From Chara braunii (lineage: Eukaryota > Streptophyta > Charophyceae > Charales > Characeae), in the NCBI GenBank assembly GCA_003427395.1, contig BFEA01000104.1, forward strand, positions 2,327,923 through 2,357,242: a DNA stretch of 29,320 nt, given 5' to 3'. This document shows, in pieces, positions 20,213 through 29,320 of the stretch. A program made the translations under genes and the position numbers. The notes below the pieces were generated by a model. It saw nothing but the letters and a program-made list of their open reading frames with translations, was not told the origin of the DNA and did no database searches. How positions within the stretch are numbered: position 1 is the first letter of the stretch; each line of letters begins with the position of its first letter.

Positions 20213-21138
20213 CCGCCCTCGTTTTTGCAAATGATATAAAAAATGAGTTTGGCCTAAAGTCAAGTATACCGCGCGAGGCGCGGTTGCGTCTGCATGGTTA
20301 CGATGGCCGGATGGTTGATTAAAATAAAGAGTGTGTGGGCGCGCAGGTTCGAGGCGCGCGTGATTCCGTTTCTATCGTGGATTATGAAGCCGGCGCGGGC
20401 GCCAGTCGGGCCGTTCTTATTTTTATCCTTACGTTTATTTATTCTTGGTTACACTAGGATTTAAGGATATTTTTCCTTGTTGGTACGTTTGATTTAGTTA
20501 CGCGTGCGTACGGAGGACGACCTCGACGGCGGCGACAAAGGCGACAGTGTGACTGCGGTAGGGCTTGGCACGTGGAGCGGAGCGAGTGGCAGCCGTGGTG
20601 CAGCTTGGTAAGTCAGTGCAGACGCTGGGCGGCCGCGCGCGCGGTTGTAGGCTAAGATGGGGCTCAGGCCGAGTTCCATGGCCCTGAGCGCAGCGCCGTA
20701 CCGCCTTATATGGCACTCCGCTGATATTAATCTCAGGCCTGGGCTCAGCCCTATAGGTTATGGCACAAGGTTGACGATACAAAGGTCCGGGGATCGAGGC
20801 CAGCAGGGCGTCGGCGCAGCGGCAGCGGAGCTTGTGGAGCGAAACCAGAGGGATTGAGGGCCCAACGGGGCTATCCTCTTTGGTTTTGTTAATGGGCGCG
20901 GCGGCGGGCCCGACCCACAGGGGTGGCGAGGTGTTTGTAGTTCCTCTCCTTTTTCCCCGACCTTGTGTTCTTATTTATTTATTAAGTTTTTTTTTTTTTA
21001 TACCTCTTGTTGTTTTTGGTTTCAGATTTCCCTTGTTAGCGTCTCGGTTCGGAGGCAGTACCGGGGTTGATATAAAGTCGCACGGGGCTGCGTTGTATTT
21101 CCGGATTGCCTGAGGTTCGATTATGAATTGTTGTCGTG

Positions 21139-21292
21139 ACTACGCCGAAGTTACCCCTTCATAGTACTGCGGGGAACCCCGTAGCAGCCATGTCCGTGCT
21201 CAAGCCTCCGACGTGGGAACATGTGGGGGTTGAACCCACCAGCAGGTGCGCTACCTGCTACAGCAGGTGGGTGAAACCAGCCAGGGGTCGGT
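21139..21292. promoter_or_regulatory. Right-LTR copy of the invariant hairpin block
   Basis: Identical to 8459-8612, including all hairpin arms (AGCAGGT at 21241-21247, ACCTGCT at 21253-21259, AGCAGGT at 21262-21268). Confidence 0.55.
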
Positions 21293-22160
21293 TGGTAGCA
21301 TTAGGACCGAGCCTCTTCGAAGGGCCGGTCACTCTACTTCCCCTCCGGTCCCCTCTCCCTATGGCTGTTAGCAGTTGGTTCGAGACCAACGGCTTATGTA
21401 TAGTGGCCGGCGGCACTGTGCTGCGTAGCAATGGTCGCGAGGCTGTGGAATGGGGTGGCGGAGCTACGGGCAAGGGAGAGAAGGATAGCGCACTATGGCC
21501 GCGGGCTGTGGGCACCTCCTCTACACAAAAGTGAGACGGGGTGGTAAAAACGGGGAATGAACCCGGATGGGTCCCCGCGCCGGATACATGCGCAAAGTGG
21601 CGAAAGGGGCAGGGCCAGACAAGAAAGCAGAAGTTGGGAGCCTCGACGCCGGGTGCTGTTGAGCGGGCAGCGATGCACAGCGCAGTACCCAGAGGTGTCG
21701 AACGGGCGGCCCTTAAGCGGGCAGTATTGGTCCGGGCACTGGGCAGCGAAGGACAAAGTCGGGCGGCATCGGGCGGTAGGGGATACGATAGCGTAGTGGG
21801 CGTGAGGGAATGGGCGACAGTGGAGGAGGAACGGGCGGTAAGGTAGTAAGGAGGGCAGATGAACTTGGACGGGAGGCCGCGGCAGGTGCATGCGGCGTGA
21901 GGGAGGCAAGGGCAGGCCAGGCGAGCGAACATCGGGCGCTGAGGCAGTGGGGTGAGGCAGCGGAGTGATGGGCGCCTGGTGGGTGGAGTGAGGTAGTGAG
22001 GGAGAAAGTTCGAGAGAATCCGGACGTGCAACCGTCTCGGGTGCATGCGAATGAGAGTGGAGCGCTGACGGAAGAAAGGCACAGGGCGTGGGCGGAGAGA
22101 GTTGGGCTATGAAAGGCGGAGTGGACGATGGGTAGCAGCAGGGGGGTGAGAGATGTGGAT

Positions 22161-22189
22161 GAATCCGGATGCGTTTTCGCGCCGGATTC
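22161..22189. repeat. Hairpin GAATCCGG...CCGGATTC
   Basis: Perfect 8-bp arms with a 13-nt interior that itself contains GCG/CGC pairing. Related but less symmetrical blocks occur at 8877-8905 and 9332-9360 and in the right copy. Confidence 0.7.
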
Positions 22190-22417
22190 GTTTGAAGAAA
22201 GCGAGATGGCGGCAATCGAGTCGGGCGCAGTCGAGGGAGCATAACCCTCTCGATCCGTAGTGGAAACAAGAGAGGAAGGATGCGATCCCGGGGTTTTGGC
22301 CCCGGGCTGATCAGATGGTGGAGTTAGATCTAGCGATAGATTAGTAAAGTTGGGAGTACAGGAGGAAAGCTACCGCGCAGGGCTATGGAGGATAGACGAG
22401 AAGAAAACTCGAGATAA

Positions 22418-22443
22418 CACTCGATTCTTGATAGAATCGAGTG
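22418..22443. repeat. Perfect 11-bp hairpin CACTCGATTCT-TGAT-AGAATCGAGTG
   Basis: An 11-bp perfect inverted repeat with a 4-nt loop, within the segment found only in the right LTR. Confidence 0.85.
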
Positions 22444-24260
22444 AAATAAAGGCCGATTTTGGGGTTATGACGTTAGGCGAGTCCATTGGAAGTGTTAGAT
22501 TTAAGCGAGGATTGGTAAAAGAAAGGTCAGTAGGAAAATCAGTCCGCGCAGAGCTTTGGAGGAGGCGAGCATGATGGAGTAAAAAGGACATATCCCTTTC
22601 GTTTCTCAACGGATTCGGGCAAAGTAAGATGGTATATGGGGGTTTTGGCACACCGCGGATTGATTGGCCGCGGTAGCTTTTGAGTTTGGGCCTCGGTTTG
22701 GCCGATACAGACGGTAGGAGCTGCGGGAAGTTGCGAGAGAAGTTTTTCAAATAGCGATGTATCTTTCCTCGCTCTAGCGGAAGATTCATTCGATTTTGGA
22801 TAAACCAACGAAGCAAGTGGCGCGGCAGTAGCCGCGGGGGTTGGAGACTTAAATATTGGCCGATGCGTAGCCCGATATTAGGAATGCTTTCCCCCTGCCT
22901 CTCCGCACGTTTGACTCGATGGCAGTGCATGCTTCCATAATGTAGTGGTAGGTTGATCTTTATGTTTGTGTTGTGGGGTATGTACCAGGGCGTGTTACAG
23001 CGAGAAGCGAACCACGGGGCATGGCACATGCCTGATTGGCCGCGGAGTTGGAGGTTACTCACCGGTCGAAGCGGTTGCCCATCTGGCCATATAAGAGTGG
23101 CTGGGGCCGAGAGGCGAGATTAGGGACTCACCAATTGGCGGGTGTGCCGCTAATCCCAGCCGTCGGGGCAACGAAAGGGCGAATCGTGTGGCGAAGGCTT
23201 ACCAGTTCGTTATTACATTGCCGCCTGATCGTCGCCAATAAAGTGAGGGAGCGAGTTGCGAAGTGCAAGCTACTCACTAATTGATGTAGTGCTCCGCCCG
23301 TCAAGCAAGACTGCAGTAAGCCAACCGCGCTGACCGCACATTTGTCTGCTAGCCGACGCGCTAATCATCCCATCAACGTTTGCGGGAGCAGGGCTGACTG
23401 TGAAGGTACAGGCTTACCTCTGGCCAACATACTTCACACGACGAGAGGCAAAGGGGGGGGCAAGTTGCAGCCTTGAAACATACCTGCTGACGGATCCGGT
23501 GCCTAGTTCATCATGTAAGGCAGCGTGAATCCGGTTGTGAGTCTATGGATCCGCCGGTGGGCCGAAGTGTCACTTGTTTTATTAGCCTGCAAGTGCAAGG
23601 GGTCCAGCTGAGGATCTGGCTACAACTAAGCATCCGGTGAGCAGCTGTGCGCATAAGAGAGGTTAGCATGCGGGCTAACGAGTACGAGATACTAAAACGG
23701 GGCACTGTCGAGGGGACTGCAGCTTGTCGCACTGCTCGTATTCCAATACGAGAGTCGGCTGTCCTGGCCTGTGGGATGGATGGTGCGGCTAGTATGACTG
23801 TTTTTTGCTGGGGCAGGGGATAGAGATGAATCACTAGGCGCTGCTGCTCATGCTCCTCGTGGTCACCGCGTTTGCTGAGTTCACTGCGTTTGTTGAGTTC
23901 GCCGACGTTTTGCTAGGTTAATTGTTTGAGAAAAACACATTCGTTGGCCGCTGTACAGCCTGTGTGTCGAACGAGGCAACTACAGGTGGGCCGCAAGCTT
24001 GAAAAACTGCCTGCTAACCGGGAAGTGTTCGATTTACTGTGTGGGTGAACGAGGGGTAAGCCAGAAGGCTACAGGCTTACCAGATGATCGATACAGTGCT
24101 CTTTATGCCAGGCAGAATAGTGTGACCCCGACCGAAGTATAGACGTTTACCGGGACTAGGCGGGGACCTCAGCCACTGAGTGAGCACTCTCCGCTTGTTG
24201 CATGGCTAGTTCGATTACGTTGTTGCTTCGCTACGAAGGTAGAGGGGGATTGATATGAAT

Positions 24261-24279
24261 CCACAACCTTGGGTTGTGG
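24261..24279. repeat. Right-LTR copy of the 8-bp hairpin
   Basis: Identical to 10080-10098. Confidence 0.75.
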
Positions 24280-24993
24280 CCAACGCAGTTAGGCCTTGCA
24301 AGTTGAAGCGTTGCGGGAGGGCTGAGATCTTTGAAGAAGGGTCCTCGCTGAGCAAGGGAGGCGTTAGGTTTTGTAAAAAGAGGTTGCTGTTGTGAGTTAG
24401 GAGGTTCGCCAGGAGGGGCGGTTTCATCAGTTCGACTTCAATTAACCAAGTTGTTGCGCAGTCTGGCCGCCATTGCGGGGCCCTCAGGCGTATCGAGGTA
24501 ACAAGGCCCTCTCCTGCAAGTCTGAGAGCACCCTTCTTGTATCGGAGCGACTCAAACTTCCTCTTTCTGCCCTTCTTCCTCTTAGTCCAGTTTATTGGTT
24601 CCGAGAGGAAGGCGGCATGCGGGATTGCAACCCGTAATCCGCGCCAAGGCCTCTGTGGGAGGTTCGTCCCATCGATTGAGGGAGCTCTGCCGGAATCTAG
24701 GCGAGGCTCAGGAGGCAGGGAATTGAAAGGTAACCGTTTGCTTTCCTTCTATATGCCCTGGTGCAGCTTCCTATCTGTACATCTTGCTATAGTTTATTTA
24801 GTATACTATATGCACGCCTATTTTGACTTTGGATTGACTGGCAGGACACAATTCAGACTAAATAAAGGAGTGTGTGTGCAATCGCAGTTTAGTTTGTTGA
24901 TTGCCTGAAGACAGATTGTGAACACAAGGGGTTGCATCTGGGGAAAGGGTGGGTGAAAGGTGGTTTTGCTTGAGTTTGGCAGGGTCCTATGGG

Positions 24994-25819
24994 GTCAGAC
25001 CAGTTCCATAAGATTCGACGGCCTGACCGCAGTGTTTAATTCTTGAATTGCATGGAGAGTCGGACCAGGTCCATAAGATTGGATGGTCTGATTGCTCTGA
25101 ATTGTGAGGGTTTGACTGTGGGTGACTTTTCAGGGGCCAAACTTGTACCATAAGATTGGAGGGTTTGGTTGCCATGTTTGGTCGAGGTTTATTTTGTTTC
25201 ATTTGTTTCTGAGCGAGGAGGTCTGAGCGAGTCCATAAGATTGGACGGCCCAACCCCTTCCTGTTTGTTTCTGAGGGGATAATTTTCGCTGAGGCCAAAG
25301 CATGTCCATAAGATTGGACGGCCTTGGACTCATGCCGCACACAGTGGATCAGAGAGAAACGAACCTGGAAAATGACCAGATATATTCCATAAGATTGGTC
25401 GGTCTGGCCCAATGCCTCGCACATGTTGGAACCCAAAATGTTAAATTTTGGTTATATTTTTTATGCTATCCTATTTATGAACAGGCTAATCAAGCATGGG
25501 TTCCATAAGATTGGACGGTCTGGCTGTAGCTTATCATGAAATGAAGAGAGTATAACTAAGAGTATAATTGAAGGTAACCTTGGGCAGACTGGACCTTGTT
25601 CTAAGATGAACGGCTCAGTCCTATGCCCAGCTTTTGAACACCAAGCTCAGAGAGGTATATATAATTTCGATATTAAACAGCTCGGGGCGGTTGAGCCTCG
25701 TTCTAAGATGAACGGCTTAGTCATATGCCCAAAAGGAAGAGAGAAGTAGTTGTGCAACCTGTTCGTGCATAGTCAATTGTTGAGTCAGGCAGGTTCCATA
25801 AGATTGGACCGCTTGACTT
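24994..25819 (+). repeat. Array of ~10 stem-loops, copy in the 3' LTR
   Basis: The same units occur in the same order as at 10811-11635. Many arm changes relative to the left copy keep pairing. Unit 2 has A-T to G.T. Unit 3 has T.G to C-G, and a mismatch becomes C-G. Unit 6 has G.T to A-T. Unit 8's outer stem has C-G to T.G. Unit 10 has A-T to G.T. Units 4 and 7 each lose a pair. The loop motif is unchanged in most units. Confidence 0.8.
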
Positions 25820-26126
25820 TATGCCCTATGTAAGCTAGGTATAAGGGAATAAAGTATCGAGAGATTACGAACTATTGTCTGTCAAGTTGGCTTGGGGATG
25901 ATGAGAGTACTTACCTTTGCGGTTTGGCCTGCATGAGACTGAGTGAGGCTACTACTTGGTTTGAGTGTGAGGTTGACAGGTAGTTGTTTTAGAGGCTCGC
26001 CTCGTGCTAGAGCGATAGAAGTTAGGTCAATTCCTGCATTTTGTGAGCTAAGTTTTTTTGCTTAGATCGATTCTCGCATTTTCTGAGATTTTTTTTCATA
26101 CTTGGCTTTGTATAAATTAGTGTAAG

Positions 26127-26438
26127 CTACTTTCTCTACAGGAAGCACTGCCGAAATTTCTGCAAATCCAAGGAGTTAGTCAAATTTTAACTTGTCAAAG
26201 TTCAACTTGCCTAAAGTTTATATATGACTTAGTAAAAATCTGGAAACTCTCATTTTCTAAAGGGAGTGCTGACCAAATTTTTGCTAATTCAAGGAGTTAG
26301 ACAAAAATTGAACTTTGGAAAGTCAAAGAATATTTTTGATTTCATATTTGGACTGATACAAATTCTGAAAAGACATTTTTCCTATGGGAAGCGCTGCCAA
26401 AATTTTCTTGATTTAGAGGAGTTGGATTATATTTTAAC
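26127..26438. repeat. Three imperfect repeats, copy in the 3' LTR
   Basis: Same triplicated block as 11944-12254, with scattered substitutions. Confidence 0.75.
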
Positions 26439-28171
26439 AGGTGGCGATTCTGGCGATCCACCTTGAATAGCGGAGATCCTGCCGTTAGTCTACCTTAGCT
26501 TTGGGCACTGGCTTAGAGGTNGACTTAGACTTGGTTGNCAGATAACTTTGAGTGAGAATGTGCTATGGAGGTTCATCCCCCATATGCTGATGATTTAGGT
26601 TGGGCATTGACTTGTCTTATGGTACAGACTTTCGTTGGACTTCGATTTAGGACTTGGATTAGCTTCAGCTTGATCCTATAAGGATCACCTTTTGTTATCA
26701 CTGATAACAGGTCAGTTGCCGATTCGTCGGTTTACGATTCAACTCGAATTCACTCCTGCCACTCAACCTAAAGGCTTTAGCCTTGAGATTTGAATTGTTT
26801 TGTTGTGTTTTTACCCGGACTTTATTGAATGGCCATCCAACAAAAGTACTGAATATTTATTTAAGATTTGCACGAGTGAGGCTTGTATGGCTAAAGCGAG
26901 GGGTATGAGTGCGAGGAATGGTTGAAGTTGACCCCGTGTAGTGCGTGAACTTCCGGTTGAATCTTTGATGTGATTGCAGGTATGGTTGTGGTTCGGACTC
27001 TGGATGCGATTGCCTGCGATTTCATACATATATGGCTGAGAGGAGCCTCACTGTGACTGTGAGAAGTGATCGTCCTACATAATAAACCCTTACATATTTA
27101 TAAGTGCTCTGAGTATTTGAGAGGCCTACTTTGAGTGTGAATAAGGGTTAACTGGATTATGTCTCGAGATGGAAGGGAGGTTCACTTTCTACCCTTGCTT
27201 TTTAGAGTTTGTATGGTTGGACGTTGTAGTCCGTGGCAGTCGTCAAAGTCAAACCCCTTGACTTTCGCCCAGGCCCGGAGTGAGACTCATCTCCAGGGCA
27301 GTAAAAGGCGACTGCCACCACAGGTATGGACCTGTGTACCACCCACTGTGCACAGAGTGCAGAAGAGGGTGTGTGGTCTTCAACCGCGCATGGCGGTTGT
27401 CCAGCGTCGAGAGATTAACCCTCAAGGCGCGTGTCAGCCGACACTTGAGTGTTGAATGCGACCTTCGAAATTGACGAGGACCGCGTGAGTATGGGTACTA
27501 CATAGTACGCCATCACTGCGACCACTTGCGTACGCTTGCATTGCGAGTCGACATGAGTTAGCCCTGCGTCCGCGCGGTTTTATACTGAGTCTCGTGCGCG
27601 ACGCCTATTCGATTTCCGCGTTGGAAAGTTATGGGTTGGCTACCGAGGGGCTAGGAGCGTTGTCGCGTTGTTTGTGTTGTGTCGTTTCAGGTGTGTGTGT
27701 GTTTTAATTTTGTGTATGTAAAGTGGTGTGCGCATGGTATGTGGGATGCATCCTAGTCGACCGACGACGAGCCGTGTTTGGGATTTGAGCCCCCCAAGAT
27801 GTCGGTTCGCGTGCGGGTCCGATAGGCGTATTACTGCTCGTACCCCCTATGCTACAGCGAACGAGAAACGCCCTCGACCGGTCCACCTCTGCGATTGCAA
27901 CCGAGTAGCTTTCGTACTGTGGACTGGTAGCTCGACGGGGATACGCCCACCAAAGGGAGGTGATAACTCCCGTAAGGTAGAGGTAAGTTGTGCCTCGCGT
28001 AGGCCCTATCCTTTCATAGGGGCTCGCGAGAGGTATGGCTGGCGCACTCGGGCGGAGCGGCCTAAGGAAGCTCCATTTGCGTGTTCGTGTCAAGGTTGGT
28101 CCAGCTCCTGCATGACGCGGCCGAGAGGGTCCTGCGCTACTACGTGTGGTGCCGGACCGATGCGCTAGACA

Positions 28172-29320
28172 GCGCCAGACGCCCTATCTACTCTACAGCC
28201 TATCCTACAACTACAGCAATGAAAGCAACCAGACAACTTGACTACCAGCAAGTGATGATGTTAACACCAATGCCGACCTCCACCATCGCCAGGTACGTGT
28301 CCTCTTCCCCACACTCTCCCTTATTACCCACACAGCGCCCTTCACCTCTAAAGACCACCTTCGCCCTACACCCTCTCTGCACCCTCATGCGGCCCGGCTA
28401 TGGCCGCCAGTGCCTTGCATGCAGGCAGCGCCCTACTGCCTAACGCTTGCCTGCTTCACCTCGGCGCATCGCTGCTTATGTATAGCGCAGTACACATGCA
28501 TCCGCGCAGCGTGCCTGCAATGCCAGCATTGGCCAAGATCCCCGCCCACTCGCCCTGCTTGCCTATATGCCAGTGCTGCGTGAGGGCGGCCTCCCTTCAG
28601 CCTGCGACAGGGCCCCAGTGGCTGAACCCAGGCCCATTGCAGTTGGGGCCCGGGAGATGCAGTTGTGCCTCTCTCGTCAAGGCCTGCGGCCAGATTCAGA
28701 CAGCGGGCCGGTTTCCCTTTCCATTTTCGGCCTCTATACCCAATGTGCATTCTCGGCCTCACGTTCAAGAGCCCAGGGCCTAACTAACTCAGAGGCCTTG
28801 GGCATTTCGGTATTTGCTGAGATCCGAAACTCGATGCACTCCAACCAACTTGCGTGCTGCAACTGTAAGGACCCCACTTTGTGAAATGTATGCACAGAGG
28901 GCTATTGTTGATTTGCTGACCCGCCTTCACTTAGGGCGGGCACGAGGCTTGCTCGGGCCTTAGCCCAAAACATGTACATCATGGCAAGGCCCCTTCTTGA
29001 GGGCTCATTCCTCACATAACTCAATGACTCCAACAATGTACTTAGACATTGTGGAGGCTTTAAGCACCTCTGCTTCAGCAAGCAGGGTGGCCGCGTCACA
29101 ATGAGAGAGGTGGGAGCAGACCACCAATATATACTATGGCATCGAGTTCAGGTGTGTAGCTTGGAGTTATGGGTCACCAATTCAGCTAGACCCTGTTCGT
29201 GTCTCCACGTGATTCTCAGGGCCTCCCTCCACCACTCACCAAATGTATATAATATTAGCAAAATGAGTCTTCTGCTAAAACATGGAACCATGCACCGCCA
29301 TGTGCTATGTGGTGAGTAGT
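28172..29320. other. Right flank, nothing recognised
   Basis: Sequence after the giant element shows no gene, known repeat or element end I can support. If the giant element inserted into the gypsy LTR, the missing part of that LTR should begin here, but there is no second LTR to compare. A small hairpin CCCGCC...GGCGGG lies at about 28920-28940. Confidence 0.5.

Larger units (their letters stand above)
22110..23607 (+). other. 1.5 kb segment present only in the 3' LTR
   Basis: The left LTR passes directly from the equivalent of 22109 to 23608. The segment starts with a GAATCCGG-type block related to blocks at 8877 and 9332 in shared LTR sequence, and it has internal degenerate repeats (about 22320-22390 versus 22495-22560). 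This suggests it is original LTR sequence deleted from the left copy. No terminal inverted repeats or target duplication mark it as an insertion. Frames in it resemble no known protein. Confidence 0.75.
7506..28171 (+). mobile_element. Giant non-autonomous LTR retrotransposon (LARD-like, gag-bearing)
   Basis: Two long direct repeats (7506-14069 and 20184-28171) both start TGTC and end GACA, and flank a 6.1 kb internal region. A perfect Asp-tRNA primer site lies two bases after the left repeat. Internal ORFs encode a decayed Gag with a CCHC knuckle. No protease, RT, RNase H or integrase motif was found, so mobilisation would need Pol from another element. The total length is about 20.7 kb and the LTRs are longer than the internal region. 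Putative flanks GCGT (7502-7505) and GCGC (28172-28175) match at three of four bases, a weak target-site duplication. Copies differ by a few per cent by eye, so the insertion is not very recent. Confidence 0.88.
20184..28171 (+). repeat. 3' LTR of the giant element (8.0 kb, fuller copy)
   Basis: It starts TGTCGGCACGAATACCC and ends CTAGACA, matching 7506-14069. It retains 22110-23607, which the left copy lacks. After the end, sequence diverges completely from the left copy, which enters the primer binding site. Two single unknown bases lie at 26521 and 26538. Confidence 0.93.

Noticed and set aside
21258-22082. 274-residue antisense frame in the right LTR
   Set aside because: The left copy is broken by frame changes, and composition (Pro/Arg/Ser/Leu-rich) matches random GC-rich DNA. 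No domain.
22370-23062. 230-residue minus-strand frame in the right-LTR-only segment
   Set aside because: No recognisable domain, no second copy to test conservation, and it overlaps hairpins and degenerate repeats.
28400-28900. Short ORFs in the right flank
   Set aside because: Overlapping frames on both strands with no motif, and no support for any being a gene.

Overview
This is eukaryotic repeat DNA, most likely from a large, transposon-rich streptophyte genome. The evidence is two LTR retrotransposons with plant-type primer binding sites (initiator Met tRNA and Asp tRNA), a chromodomain Ty3/gypsy polyprotein, and no bacterial-style gene organisation. The polyprotein style reminded me of charophyte (Chara-like) elements, but that is an impression and not a test. 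No intact host gene is visible.

Layout. Positions 1-580 hold a GT microsatellite, a near-perfect foldback palindrome (187-377) and a CGTACG-rich patch. Positions about 585-7505, on the minus strand, are a decayed chromodomain-type Ty3/gypsy element. Reading from high to low coordinates it has a partial 5' LTR, a Met-tRNA primer site, a 1.3 kb leader, gag with a zinc knuckle, protease, reverse transcriptase/RNase H, integrase and a chromodomain start. Several in-frame stops and frameshifts break it.

Positions 7506-28171, on the plus strand, look like one giant LTR retrotransposon of about 20.7 kb. Two direct repeats (7506-14069 and 20184-28171), both bounded by TGTC...GACA, flank a 6.1 kb internal region. 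Two bases after the left repeat lies a 19-nt perfect match to the complement of a plant Asp-tRNA 3' end. The internal region carries a broken upstream ORF and a broken gag with coiled coil, capsid-like segment, Arg/Gly-rich tract and CCHC knuckle. No protease, RT or integrase was recognised. The LTRs therefore exceed the internal region, and the element resembles a gag-bearing LARD (large retrotransposon derivative) that would depend on another element's Pol.

The most striking structure is inside these LTRs. About ten stem-loops in a row (10811-11635, repeated at 24994-25819) share a near-constant loop around CCATAAGATTGGACGG but have different, internally complementary stems. Many differences between the two LTR copies keep the pairing. 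Other LTR structures include a 154-nt block identical in both copies with mutually exclusive hairpins, several perfect short hairpins, and a triplicated ~120 bp repeat. The two LTRs differ by a 1.5 kb segment present only in the right copy. Positions 28172-29320 are flank in which I recognise nothing.
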